A stretch of DNA of 64,000 nucleotides from a bacterium (lineage in GTDB: Bacteria; Myxococcota_A; Bradymonadia; UBA7976; UBA1532), in contig JAUHXC010000002.1 of the NCBI GenBank assembly GCA_030427205.1, forward strand, positions 248,001 to 312,000, given 5' to 3'. The first letter of the stretch is position 1. The number at the start of each line of letters is the position of its first letter. Shown here piece after piece: positions 46,152 through 54,777 of the stretch. Under the pieces are notes generated by a model. It made no database searches. It was given only the letters and a program-made list of their open reading frames with translations, and was not told where the DNA came from. Made by a program: the position numbers and the translations under genes.

Positions 46152-46706
46152 TCAGCCGCCGAGCAGCTTGCCGGCGATCTCGGCGACCTTCTGGCCCACC
46201 GGGCCGCTGAGCTCGGCGCCGCGCACGCTCGTCAGGCCGTGGGTCCGCATCAGCCGCGGCACGTCCTCGAAGTGGAAGGTCACGCCGTGCTTGATCGGCG
46301 CGGTGATCGAGGCCTTGAGCGGCTCCTGGTCGGCGTCGTCGACGAACTCCTCGAAACGCTCGCCCGCCGACAGCTCGATGTAGCGGACGGTGCTCTCGCC
46401 TTTGTTCCAGAAGCCATGGGCGACGCCGGCCGGCTTGCGGATATAGCTGCCCGCCGGCGCTTCGAAGACGAGGCCGTCTTCGCCGCCGACCTCGAAGACC
46501 AGGTCGCCCTCGATGATGAAGACCGCCTGATCCTCCTTGTCGTGGGTATGCGGGATGAGCAGCTGCTTGGGCTCGATGTGGGCCTCCATCACCGAGAAGG
46601 CGCCGCCGAGCTCGTTGGCCCGCAGCTTGATGAGCATGCCGGCGCTCTCTTCGCCCTGGCCGGGCAGCAGTCGCAGGTCTTCGGTGGTGTAGGGGGTCGC
46701 GCTCAT
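46152..46706 (-). CDS. Cupin-domain protein
   Basis: A 184-residue soluble protein. The cupin core shows motif 1 LLIPHTHDKEDQAVFIIEGD (two His and a Glu) and motif 2 FEAPAGSYIRKPAGVAHGFW with the last His, so a complete metal site is present. Family members are dioxygenases, isomerases or sensors; nothing decides here. A C-terminal helical extension (LSGPVGQKVAEIAGKLLGG) follows. A good ribosome-binding site precedes the ATG. It is divergent from an AraC regulator, which may control it. Confidence 0.88.
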   Translation of the reverse strand: MSATPYTTEDLRLLPGQGEESAGMLIKLRANELGGAFSVMEAHIEPKQLLIPHTHDKEDQAVFIIEGDLVFEVGGEDGLVFEAPAGSYIRKPAGVAHGFWNKGESTVRYIELSAGERFEEFVDDADQEPLKASITAPIKHGVTFHFEDVPRLMRTHGLTSVRGAELSGPVGQKVAEIAGKLLGG

Positions 46707-46779
46707 GGTGGTTCTCCGTTGGGCGATTGCGGTGTACGGGCGCCATTGTGCTGATCGGCGCGCGGGCCGTCGCGTACAC

Positions 46780-46789
46780 TTGGCGCCAA
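46780..46789. promoter_or_regulatory. Palindrome and flanking inverted arms between the cupin and AraC genes
   Basis: TTGGCGCCAA is a perfect palindrome in the 144-base gap. GTGTAC (46732-46737) and GTACAC (46774-46779) are inverted arms 36 bases apart, the latter abutting the palindrome. These are candidate binding sites for the adjacent AraC-type regulator. Confidence 0.35.
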
Positions 46790-46850
46790 CGACCGCGCAG
46801 TTCGCGCCGCGTACGGCGTGGGCCGAGCGCGAGATGGTACAGAGATCGAC

Positions 46851-47867
46851 ATGACCGACGTGCGCATGCAGCCCGTCGCGGCGTTCGTCGCCGTCGCCGT
46901 ATCCAAGGGCCTGCCCATGGCCCGGATCACCGAGGCCACCGGGCTGACGATGGCCGACCTCATCCAGACCGATCGGCGCCTGCCCGACGAGGCCCTGCCG
47001 CGCCTCTGGCGCTGCATCGCCGAGGCCCTGCCGAACCACGCCATCGGCCTGGACATCGCCGAGATGGCGCCCTTCGAGATGTTCGGCCCGCTGCTGCACG
47101 TCGCCTCCTACGCCGAGACCGGCCGCGACGCGCTCGGCAGCTTCGTGCGCTATCGGCGCCTGCTGGCGTCCGACCTGCACCTCGCCCTCGAGCGGGGGCC
47201 AACGCGCACTGCGCTGGTGATGAGCCATCCGCTCGATCAGGACGGGCCGACGCCCGGGCCGGAGGCGTCGCTCGGCGTGGCGTGTCGGTTCATCCGCGAG
47301 GTGCTGCTGCGGTCCGACGCGGTGCTGGGCGTCGAGCTCATCTTCGGCCCCTTCGGCCCGGCCGAGCGCTATGCGCAGGTCTTCGGGGCGCCGGTCGAGT
47401 TCGGGGCGCCGGTCAATCGGCTCTGGCTGGACAACGCCGCGCTCGACCAGCCCACCCGTCAAGGGGACGCCCATCGCTTCGAGCACCTCACCCGACACCT
47501 CGAGCTGCTGCACACCGATCTGCTCGCCGACGGCGCCGGCGATGGCCTCAACCCGGTGCGCGCCGCGATCGCGCACAATGCGCGCCGCGGCGAGTACGGC
47601 GCCGAGGCGGTCGCGGCCCGCATGGGCATGAGCCTGCGTTCGCTGCAGCGGCTGGTGCGCGCGGCGGGCACCCGGCTCAAGGCGCTGATCGAAGAGGCGC
47701 GCGAGCGTCACGCCCGGCGCCTGCTCGGCGACCCGTCGCTGAGCACGGACGAGGTGGCCTTCCTCGTCGGCTACTCGTCGGAGAGCGCTTTTCGTCGGGC
47801 CTTTCGGCGCTGGACCGGCATGAGCCCCGCCGAAGCCCGCCGCGGGGGACCGGGCCTCGGCGCGTAG
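46851..47867 (+). CDS. AraC-family transcriptional regulator with OruR-type N-terminal domain
   Basis: A 338-residue regulator. Residues about 10-200 form the Arabinose_bd-like ligand domain (SKGLPMARITEATGLTMADL, FEMFGPLLHVASYAETGRDA) found in OruR/ArgR-like AraC proteins. The C-terminal double helix-turn-helix (AEAVAARMGMSLRSLQRLV, then STDEVAFLVGYSSESAFRRA, then GMSPAEARR) is complete. The ligand is unknown. The start is the ATG just after GAGATCGAC. The divergent cupin gene is the likely target. Confidence 0.93.
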   Translation: MTDVRMQPVAAFVAVAVSKGLPMARITEATGLTMADLIQTDRRLPDEALPRLWRCIAEALPNHAIGLDIAEMAPFEMFGPLLHVASYAETGRDALGSFVRYRRLLASDLHLALERGPTRTALVMSHPLDQDGPTPGPEASLGVACRFIREVLLRSDAVLGVELIFGPFGPAERYAQVFGAPVEFGAPVNRLWLDNAALDQPTRQGDAHRFEHLTRHLELLHTDLLADGAGDGLNPVRAAIAHNARRGEYGAEAVAARMGMSLRSLQRLVRAAGTRLKALIEEARERHARRLLGDPSLSTDEVAFLVGYSSESAFRRAFRRWTGMSPAEARRGGPGLGA

Positions 47868-47883
47868 TCGGCCCGCGCCGGTT

Positions 47884-48510
47884 GTGCCCCGCCCGGTCGC
47901 GGTCCATGCTCGCCCGGTGACGCCCCCGCCTCCCCTGCCCCCGCTCTATGCCCGCGCGCTGCGGCTGCGGGTCTACGCGCTCTCGCTGTGGCTGGGCCGG
48001 CTGGCCCTGGCGCCGCTGGGCCTCGCCCGCTACACCGAGCCGCTGCTGGCGCTGCCGGTGGCGCTCGGTCTGGCCGGCGCGGTGCTCGGGCCGCTGGCGC
48101 TGTGGCGGATCGACCGGCGCGCGGCGGCGGTCGAGATCGCCGCAGGCCTCGTCGCGCTGATCCCCGCTGTCGGCTGGATGCGGCTGAGCTATGGCGCGAC
48201 GCCCACCGCCGACGCGGCGCTGCCGTGGGGGGTCGCGCCCTTCTGGCTCGCCGCCGCCCCCGTGGCCTGGCTGCTGGCGCTGGCTGTCGTCGGACAGCGC
48301 ACCGCCACGCTGCGCCCCACGGCCTGGCTGCCGGCGCTGGCGCTGCTGGCGCTCGATCTGCCGCCGACGCACCAGCACATCTTCGCCGTCTCTCCGCGGT
48401 TGGCCGAGGCCCTGGCGCCGCTGTCGATGGTGCTGGCCATCTTCGCGCTGGCCCGCATGGAGAAGGCCACTATGGAGAAAGCCGCAGGGGCCGCCAGCCG
48501 ATCGACATGA
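47884..48510 (+). CDS. Polytopic membrane protein of unknown function
   Basis: A 208-residue protein with about five hydrophobic helices (LLALPVALGLAGAVLGPLAL, VEIAAGLVALIPAVGWM, FWLAAAPVAWLLALAVVG, LAPLSMVLAIFALARM) and a Pro-rich N-terminus. A pair of His (PTHQHIFAV) lies before the last helix. No family was recognised. GTG at 47884 or GTG at 47917 could start it; neither has a convincing ribosome-binding site, and it may be translated by read-on from the AraC gene 16 bases upstream. Confidence 0.6.
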   Translation: MPRPVAVHARPVTPPPPLPPLYARALRLRVYALSLWLGRLALAPLGLARYTEPLLALPVALGLAGAVLGPLALWRIDRRAAAVEIAAGLVALIPAVGWMRLSYGATPTADAALPWGVAPFWLAAAPVAWLLALAVVGQRTATLRPTAWLPALALLALDLPPTHQHIFAVSPRLAEALAPLSMVLAIFALARMEKATMEKAAGAASRST

Positions 48511-48550
48511 TCGACCCGACGGGCTAACCTCGCTCGACCCGGAGGCTCGC

Positions 48551-49021
48551 ATGACTTCGACGCTCGCCCTGTTGCTTCTCTTTCCGCTCCTCGGCGCTCA
48601 GGTGACCCCGATGAAAGCCATCGAACACGTGCTCGACGACTTCCACGACGCGGCCGCCAAGGCCGACGGCGCGCGCTACTTCGCACACTTCGCCGAGGGC
48701 GCGGCCTTCGTGGGCACCGATCCCGGCGAGCGCTGGACGGTGGCCGAGTTCAAGGCCTACGCCGAGCCCCACTTCTCCAAGGGTCAGGGGTGGACCTATA
48801 CCCCGATCGCCCGCGAGGTGCATCTGGGGCCCGATGGCAAGACGGCGTGGTTCTACGAGCGGCTGCGCAACCCCAAGTACGGCGAGACGCGGGGCAGCGG
48901 CGTGCTGATCCTCGCCGACGGGCGCTGGCGCATCGCGCAATACGTGCTCAGCTTCCCCATCCCCAACGGCAAGACGGCGGCGGTGCTCGACGCGCTGCGC
49001 GGCCCGCTGCCGACCGATTGA
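48551..49021 (+). CDS. SnoaL/DUF4440-like (NTF2 fold) protein, possibly exported
   Basis: A 156-residue protein. A short hydrophobic leader (LALLLLFPLLGAQ) suggests export, and the body has an NTF2-like cone fold: helix HVLDDFHDAAAKADGARYFA, strand AAFVGTDPGERW, then HLGPDGKTAWFYERL and WRIAQYVLSFPIPN. This pattern is typical of SnoaL_3 proteins; enzymatic activity cannot be predicted. GGAGG precedes the ATG. It is convergent with the lysyl oxidase-like gene 22 bases away. Confidence 0.82.
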   Translation: MTSTLALLLLFPLLGAQVTPMKAIEHVLDDFHDAAAKADGARYFAHFAEGAAFVGTDPGERWTVAEFKAYAEPHFSKGQGWTYTPIAREVHLGPDGKTAWFYERLRNPKYGETRGSGVLILADGRWRIAQYVLSFPIPNGKTAAVLDALRGPLPTD

Positions 49022-49043
49022 TCGGCCCGCGCGCGACGGCCCC

Positions 49044-50651
49044 TTATTCGACCACCCGCTCGATGGACGGGACGCAGCGCGCGTCGCGGTTGGAGCGATA
49101 GGCGCCGACCCAGACGCTGTAGCGCCCGTTGGCCGGGCACTCGAAGCGGGTCGTCGAGCAGTAGGTGTCGCAGCTGTCGTCGTTGAAGGCCAGCGCCGAC
49201 GCCGAGAGGCACGGCTCTTCGCTGGGGCAGACCCGCATGATGGTGTCGCCTTCGCACAACGTCCCGATCTCGCAGCCCTCGCCCTCGGGGTTGCAGCCGA
49301 CCCGATACTCGAATCCGGGGTTGCACTCGCCCGAGACCGGCTCGCCCTGCAGGTCGACCGCCCGGGTCCAGCCGCAGTTGCGATCGAGGCCGCGCTCGTC
49401 GTTCTGGCACTCTTCTTCGAGCCGCGGCGGGCCCGAGCGGACCTCGTAGGGGCAGCCGAAGGGCTCGCCGAGCTCTTTGCCGGCGGTCCAGATGGTGAAG
49501 ACGCCGCTCTCGGGGCAGGCGAACTCCACGTGGGGGCACAGGTTGCCCTCTTCGCAGCCGTTGTCCCGCTGGGCGATCGCCGAGCTGGGCAGGCACTGGG
49601 TCATGTTGCCCTCGCAGATCCGCATCATCGGATCGCCGTCGCACATGCGCCCGAAGCCGCAGCCGCCGCAGCCGATCTCGACGACGTGGCCCTGCTGGCA
49701 CTCGCCGACCTCGCGCACCTCCCACCCGCACGCGCGGCGGAAGTCGCCGCGGGTGCCCTCGGCGGGGCAGTCCTGGCCGATGTCGTAGGGCGGCACGGTC
49801 ACCCGGGCGACGGCGTCGTTATTGTCGAACGACTTCTCGGGGATGATCCGGTCGGGGTTGATCTGCACCGCGAGGTCGTACTGGCCGGGCATCAGATCGG
49901 TGACGTCGATCCACTGGCAGTCGAGCCGGCTGTGATAGGTGTCCTGCCAGCCGCGGCTGATGCCTTGATAGCCACACTGGTACTGCGCGCGCCGATTGAC
50001 CGTGGGGTCGTCCTCGAGGTAGCGGGCGCTGTCCATCAGACAGAACGCCTGCTTGCGGCCGATCGAGACCACGTCGGGGCCCGACATGAGCTGGTAGTCG
50101 GCGTAGCGCTCGAAGTGATAGTGCTCGTGGCAGTCGCTGTACTCGAACAGCTCGAGGTTGTCTTCGGGTTCACCCATGCGCAGGTCGACGTCGCCCACGT
50201 TGGCGGTGACGACGCCGAAGCGCAGCAGCAGTCGGGTGCCGGGGGTGTCGATGCAGCCCTCGACGAAGGCGCAGTCGTCCTCGGCGAAGTAGCGCTCGTC
50301 GAGCCAGATGTCGCCGGCGAGCTCATCTTGCAGCAGCAGCAGATCGGGCAGGCCCTGCGGCTCGGGATCGGGCGTCGGCGCCATGTCGGGGCGGGCCATG
50401 TCGGGCGGCGACGCCATGTCTGGCGGCGGCACGTACGCGTCGTTGATCCGAATGCCGCTGAAGTCGGCCGGATCGGTATCGGGCGTCACGATCGCCCCAT
50501 CGATCGTCTCGACGTCGGGCGCCGCCGGCTCGCCGCCGTCGTCGGTCTCACAGCCGCTCGCGGCCAGCGACGCCAGGCACAGGGCCAGCGCCGGCATCGT
50601 CATCGGGCGCCGGGCCCGCTTCGGGATGGTCGGGGTGCGCATGGCGCGCAT
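49044..50651 (-). CDS. Lysyl oxidase-like copper amine oxidase, lipoprotein
   Basis: About 535 residues, secreted as a lipoprotein (LALCLASLAASGC) with an Asp/Pro/Met-rich tether (PPDMASPPDMARPDMAPTP). The core is a lysyl oxidase domain: the copper-binding motif DCHEHYHFERYADYQLM, GRKQAFCLMDS with the Lys, and ISRGWQDTYHSRLDCQWIDV with the Tyr that together form the LTQ cofactor in animal LOX. MPGQYDLAVQINPDRIIPE and SFDNNDA also match. A Cys-rich C-terminal region of about 230 residues holds two repeats (CEGNMTQCLPSS and CPSEEPCLSASA) of possible adhesive function. ATG at 50651 or 50642 could start it. Confidence 0.85.
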   Translation of the reverse strand: MRAMRTPTIPKRARRPMTMPALALCLASLAASGCETDDGGEPAAPDVETIDGAIVTPDTDPADFSGIRINDAYVPPPDMASPPDMARPDMAPTPDPEPQGLPDLLLLQDELAGDIWLDERYFAEDDCAFVEGCIDTPGTRLLLRFGVVTANVGDVDLRMGEPEDNLELFEYSDCHEHYHFERYADYQLMSGPDVVSIGRKQAFCLMDSARYLEDDPTVNRRAQYQCGYQGISRGWQDTYHSRLDCQWIDVTDLMPGQYDLAVQINPDRIIPEKSFDNNDAVARVTVPPYDIGQDCPAEGTRGDFRRACGWEVREVGECQQGHVVEIGCGGCGFGRMCDGDPMMRICEGNMTQCLPSSAIAQRDNGCEEGNLCPHVEFACPESGVFTIWTAGKELGEPFGCPYEVRSGPPRLEEECQNDERGLDRNCGWTRAVDLQGEPVSGECNPGFEYRVGCNPEGEGCEIGTLCEGDTIMRVCPSEEPCLSASALAFNDDSCDTYCSTTRFECPANGRYSVWVGAYRSNRDARCVPSIERVVE

Positions 50652-50711
50652 CGTACCAGGAGGCCCGCAGGGCATCCGGTGCAAACCGTTGCCCTTCGAC
50701 GGGCAACGCTC

Positions 50712-51608
50712 TCAGCGCTCGATGAACGCCAGCACCGCCGTCGACCAGCGATCCGGGTCCTCGACCATCGGGTAGTGCCCCAGCCCTTCGAGCCACTCGA
50801 GCTCGGCGGTGGGGCATTCGCCGGCGACGGCCTCGGCGATGGCCGGCACCGCGACCGGATCGCGGTCGCCCCACAAGACGTGGCACGGCAGGTCGAGCCG
50901 GGTCAGCGCGCCGATCCAGCGGTGCCAGAAGCGCGTGCGCTCGACGAGGTACTGGGTGAGCTGCGGCATGCGCGCCTTGCCGTCGGCGGCGTTGAGCAGC
51001 GCCCACATCGTCTCGATCTCGGCGTCGTCGAAGACCTTCGGGTCGTGCACGATGCGCCGCATGTTGCGCGCGAAGACCCGCTGCGACGCCAGCCGGGCCA
51101 CCAGCGGGCCCAGTCGACCGCGCAGCAGCACCTGGATCGGCCGCAGGCCGGCGAGCTCGATGTGCATGCTGCCGTTGCACAGCGTGACCCCGGTCAGCTC
51201 GATGTCGATGCCGACCCGCTCGCGGCGGGCCAGAATCTCGGTCGCGACCGAGGTGCCATAGTCATGGGCCACCAGATGCGCCCGGGTGATGCCGCGGGAT
51301 CTCCAGAGCGCGAGGGCGACCTCGGCCTGCTCGATCAGCGAGTAGCTGTAGTCGACCGGCTTGGCCGAGAGGCCATAGCCCGGGTGGTCGTGGGCGATCA
51401 CGCGATGGCGGGCGGTCAGGGCCGGCAGGACCGGCGCGAGATCGTGGCACGAGGTGGGGTAGCCATGCAGATAGACGATCGGGACGCCCTCGCCCGCGTC
51501 GGGGCCTTCGTCGACGAAGAAGAGGTCGAGCCCGAGCACCGAGGCGCAGGCGCCGCGGGCGCGCCAGGTGTCGAGATCGGGCAGACGGGCGGGTCGATCG
51601 GTCGGCAT
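50712..51608 (-). CDS. Alpha/beta hydrolase with Asp nucleophile (epoxide hydrolase/haloalkane dehalogenase-like)
   Basis: A 298-residue soluble enzyme. VYLHGYPTSCHDLAPVLPAL contains the oxyanion HGYP, LVAHDYGTSVATEIL places an Asp at the nucleophile elbow (as in epoxide hydrolases and haloalkane dehalogenases, not esterases), WGDRDPVAVP holds a charge-relay Asp and GLGHYPMVEDPD the His. The cap domain is helical, with a conserved-type Trp in TRFWHRWI. The substrate is unknown. The ATG lies just downstream of GAGAG. It follows the cytochrome-like lipoprotein gene by 22 bases and is probably co-transcribed with it. Confidence 0.88.
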   Translation of the reverse strand: MPTDRPARLPDLDTWRARGACASVLGLDLFFVDEGPDAGEGVPIVYLHGYPTSCHDLAPVLPALTARHRVIAHDHPGYGLSAKPVDYSYSLIEQAEVALALWRSRGITRAHLVAHDYGTSVATEILARRERVGIDIELTGVTLCNGSMHIELAGLRPIQVLLRGRLGPLVARLASQRVFARNMRRIVHDPKVFDDAEIETMWALLNAADGKARMPQLTQYLVERTRFWHRWIGALTRLDLPCHVLWGDRDPVAVPAIAEAVAGECPTAELEWLEGLGHYPMVEDPDRWSTAVLAFIER

Positions 51609-51630
51609 GGGCTCTCGCGAAGGCGGTCGT

Positions 51631-52578
51631 TCAGGGCCCGTCGGGGCGCGGCCCTTGCGCCATCCACGCCCGCAACAGGCGATAGCGCGGATCGTCGGCG
51701 CTGCTGTAGATGATCGGGTGGGCCTCGGACCGGCCGTTGTCCCCCAGCCCATAGCGCAGCAACTGCGCCCGGTCGGGCAGCTCGCGATCGACCATGGCCT
51801 CGAGGCTGGCGATGTCGCGATCGAGGATGTCCGTGGGGGTCAGCGGCTCCATCGCCCGCGGGTCGTAGGGGTTGCCCGCGTCATCGACGCTCGGATAGCG
51901 GGTCAACAGCTTCCACCCGCGGGCGCCATCGCCGGCATGGCAGCAGCCGCACTGCCCGACGACCCGCGGCAGGATCTCCTGCGCGATGCCCTCGCGATAG
52001 GGCAGGCTCAGGATGCGGTCGAGGGCGGCTTGCTCGAGCTCGGGCAGCGGGCCGTCGGCGGGTGCATCGGGCGGCGGCGTCTGGACGTCGGTCGGTCGGA
52101 GCACCGGCAAGCCGGGCCATGCCTGGGCGGCCCACGCCTCGAGCAGCGCGTATTGCCCCTGCAGCGGGCCTTCGTAGATGCCGGGGTGGTTGAAGCCGCA
52201 CGCGGCGAGCCCGTAGAGCCAACCGGTGGGCCGGCTGCCGTCGCCGCCGATACCGGGCGGGTCGACGGGGTCGTAGAGCCATTGCCGCAGCACGGCGAGG
52301 TCTTTGTCGAAGGACGCCTCGTCGTCGAAGCGGTGTTCGAAGCTCCACGGGCGCCCGCTGCCCGGCCCGTGGCAGTTGCAGCCCGTCTCGATGACCGGCG
52401 CGACCTGGGTGATATAGGCCTCGCGATCGTCGGCGAGCGGGGTCGGGTCGGCGCAGCGGGTCGATACGCAGTACTGCCCCTCGGCGCAGTCGCTGTCGAG
52501 GATGCAGTCGACGGCGTCGCCGGTACAGCCGGCCAGCGCCAGCACGGCCAGCGCCAGAAGCACTCTGGAAGTAGACAT
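51631..52578 (-). CDS. Cytochrome c-like lipoprotein
   Basis: A 315-residue lipoprotein (VLLALAVLALAGC) with a small Cys module (DCILDSDCAEGQYCVSTRC). Two cytochrome-like segments follow: VAPVIETGCNCHGPGS, where the canonical CxxCH is reduced to CNCH, and VVGQCGCCHAGDGARG, which has a true CxxCH (CGCCH). Met and His residues for distal ligation are present downstream (RAMEPLTP). One haem is therefore likely and the other site may have lost covalent attachment. Role: periplasmic electron transfer or a sensor, unassigned. It has its own ATG about 110 bases downstream of the YhhN gene on the same strand. Confidence 0.75.
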   Translation of the reverse strand: MSTSRVLLALAVLALAGCTGDAVDCILDSDCAEGQYCVSTRCADPTPLADDREAYITQVAPVIETGCNCHGPGSGRPWSFEHRFDDEASFDKDLAVLRQWLYDPVDPPGIGGDGSRPTGWLYGLAACGFNHPGIYEGPLQGQYALLEAWAAQAWPGLPVLRPTDVQTPPPDAPADGPLPELEQAALDRILSLPYREGIAQEILPRVVGQCGCCHAGDGARGWKLLTRYPSVDDAGNPYDPRAMEPLTPTDILDRDIASLEAMVDRELPDRAQLLRYGLGDNGRSEAHPIIYSSADDPRYRLLRAWMAQGPRPDGP

Positions 52579-52687
52579 CGGTGACTCCGCGACGGGGCGA
52601 CCCGTCGATCCAAGCCCGAACCGGGCGACGATGTCAAAGGCCCGGATGCGGGAATGGCGGCGAAGGCGTCGCGGGCGCCGGCGGCGG

Positions 52688-53353
52688 TCAGGCGGCGTCG
52701 TCGGTGGAGCGGGCGATGCCCAGCTGACCCAGCCAGTAGAGGATCATGATCGGATAGCCCACATGCTCGATGGAGGTCGCGAAGCGGTTGACGGCGATCA
52801 GCGAGTCGCTGGCGGCGAAGGCGATGGCGCCGACGAGCCCGTACCACTCGGCGCGGGTCGGTGAGCCAGCATCACCCACCCGCGCGGCCGACCGCCAGAG
52901 CATCGTGCCGATCACGAGGCAATAGACCGCGACGGGGATCGCCATGCCGCCGAGGTCGCTGAAGAGGTAGGCGTACAGGCCGCCGACCCACGCGATGAAC
53001 GGCAACGACCGCAGGGGCTTCCAGCCGCAATAGTCGATGATATAGCCCACCGTGTAGGCGATATGGGCCAGCAGGAAGACGATCAGCCCGGCGATGAAGG
53101 CGGTGTCGGTGCCCGGCTCGATGAGCACATCGGCCAGCGCCGACAGCCCGAGCCCGATCGCGATGGTCTTGCCATAGGTCGTGCCGATGGCCGACTGCTG
53201 GATGAGCCAGCCCATCAGGCACAGCGCGGGGATGGGCTTGACGACGATCCCGATCCAGAACTGCGCCTCGCCGAGGTCGAGCCCCGGCGCCATGAGGATC
53301 AGATACACCGCGGCGGCGATCCCGCCGATGATGGCCCAGGCTCTGCTGTTCAT
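52688..53353 (-). CDS. YhhN/TMEM86-family membrane protein (lysoplasmalogenase-like)
   Basis: A 221-residue integral membrane protein with about eight helices. Family features are VVKPIPALCLMGWL, GLGLSALADVLI, FLLAHIAYTVGYI and GAIAFAASDSLIAVNRF, with the conserved Lys, Asp, His and Asp positions of YhhN/TMEM86 proteins. Animal TMEM86B hydrolyses lysoplasmalogen vinyl ethers, and some myxobacteria make ether lipids, so a lipid role is plausible. Its start overlaps the stop of the upstream lipoprotein gene (ATGA). Confidence 0.85.
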   Translation of the reverse strand: MNSRAWAIIGGIAAAVYLILMAPGLDLGEAQFWIGIVVKPIPALCLMGWLIQQSAIGTTYGKTIAIGLGLSALADVLIEPGTDTAFIAGLIVFLLAHIAYTVGYIIDYCGWKPLRSLPFIAWVGGLYAYLFSDLGGMAIPVAVYCLVIGTMLWRSAARVGDAGSPTRAEWYGLVGAIAFAASDSLIAVNRFATSIEHVGYPIMILYWLGQLGIARSTDDAA

Positions 53354-54687
53354 GGGGCCTCCACCCGCCAGTAGATGCGAAACGCCGGCGATTCACCGGC
53401 GGCCCAGGCGATGGCCGCCCGACCATCGGGCAGCGGCGCGATCGCCATCGGGTACGGCGCGGCGTCCGCCTGCAAGGGTATGGCGCGAGCGGGCCCGCGA
53501 GCCCGCAACTGCCCGGTGAGTTCGAGGGTCTGCACCCACAGCCCGGCGCGATTGCCCCGGATGCGGCGGAACCACGCCACCAGCGCCACGGCGCCGAGCT
53601 GAGCGACGCCCGGCTGCAGGTCGATCTGACCCGGCTCGCCCAGGTCGACGCCGGTGTCGTCGTCCAGATCACGCACAGCGATGTCGGCGCCGCCGTTGCG
53701 CGGCAGCACCGCCGCGGCCAGAGCCCGCCGGCCGGTGCTCAGGCGCACGCCGCCCGCCGGGGCGGGCAGGACCTGCTGTAGCCGCAGATCGCCGTCGTAG
53801 GGCGGCGCCCAGGTGCCGCCGACGATGGCGCCGGCGCCCTGGTCCCCTTCCCCCCACGCGACGATGATCGTGCCGTCTGCGGCCACGGCGACGTCGGGGT
53901 CGAGCTGCTGGAGCATGTCGCGCTCGGCCGACGCGGTGGGCCCGACGGGGGCGCCGCTCCCGTCGAGCCGCTGGGCGAAGAACTGAAACGCGCTGCGGTC
54001 GTCGACGCCGCGGGCCCCGACGATGACGAAGCCGTTGTCGGTGGCGGCCGCCTGCACCATCCACTGACCCCCGCCGAAGTCTCCGCCGGCCCGTTGGGTG
54101 ACCAGCGCCCGCGGGGCGCCGAGGGGCTCACCGGCCCGATCGAGCAGTCGGTAGCGCGCGACCAGGTTGGGATCGGCGTCGCTGACGTCGTTGGTCCAGG
54201 TGACGAGCACCGCGTCGGGGCCGACCGCGATCGAGGGGTCGGTATCGCTGAAGGTCTCGTCGGCGCTGACTTCGAAGGGCAGCACCGTCGCGCGGCCGTC
54301 GCAGGCGACTCGGGTCACGAAGACGTCGAATGTGGAGAGGCCCGGCGTCACCCGATTGTACGCGACCCAGACCCCATCACCGTCGGCGGCCAGGGCGGGA
54401 TGGATCTGACCGTCGGGGCCGAAGGGGTCGACTTCCCAGGTCTCGCCGGTCGGTCCGCAGGGCGGCGGCGCGGCGTCCGGGAGCGCGTCGGGCATGGCGT
54501 CGGGCGCAGCGTCACGCGCAGCGTCCGGCGCGGTGTCAGGCGCTGCGTCGAGGGCGTCGCCGACGTCCGCCACAGCGTCCGGATCGGGGTCATCGCCGCC
54601 GCGGGGGGTCGGGGCGCAGGCGGTCAGCAGCAGGCAGAGGCTCGCCAGCGTCGGGACGACGCGGGCGGCGGGCGATGGGGGCGGCAC
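53350..54687 (-). CDS. Lipoprotein with predicted beta-propeller
   Basis: A 445-residue lipoprotein (TLASLCLLLTAC) beginning at GTG behind GGAGAG. An Asp/Ala/Pro-rich tether of about 45 residues (DALDAAPDTAPDAARDAAPD) precedes a repeated pattern of strands with Asp-rich turns (IHPALAADGDGVWVAYN, SIAVGPDAVLVTWTND, DVAVAADGTIIVAWGEGD, AIAPLPDGRAAIAWAAG). The repeats read as blades of a six- or seven-bladed propeller. No catalytic residues were recognised. Translation is coupled to the YhhN gene by ATGA. Confidence 0.8.
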   Translation of the reverse strand: MPPPSPAARVVPTLASLCLLLTACAPTPRGGDDPDPDAVADVGDALDAAPDTAPDAARDAAPDAMPDALPDAAPPPCGPTGETWEVDPFGPDGQIHPALAADGDGVWVAYNRVTPGLSTFDVFVTRVACDGRATVLPFEVSADETFSDTDPSIAVGPDAVLVTWTNDVSDADPNLVARYRLLDRAGEPLGAPRALVTQRAGGDFGGGQWMVQAAATDNGFVIVGARGVDDRSAFQFFAQRLDGSGAPVGPTASAERDMLQQLDPDVAVAADGTIIVAWGEGDQGAGAIVGGTWAPPYDGDLRLQQVLPAPAGGVRLSTGRRALAAAVLPRNGGADIAVRDLDDDTGVDLGEPGQIDLQPGVAQLGAVALVAWFRRIRGNRAGLWVQTLELTGQLRARGPARAIPLQADAAPYPMAIAPLPDGRAAIAWAAGESPAFRIYWRVEAP

Positions 54688-54777
54688 GGTCTGCTCTCCT
54701 CGATGCGGGCGTATCGAGGAGAGTGAGCGGCCGAATCGGCGGGGTCAAGCGGGGTCGGGTGGGGTGCGCGGTCGGGT

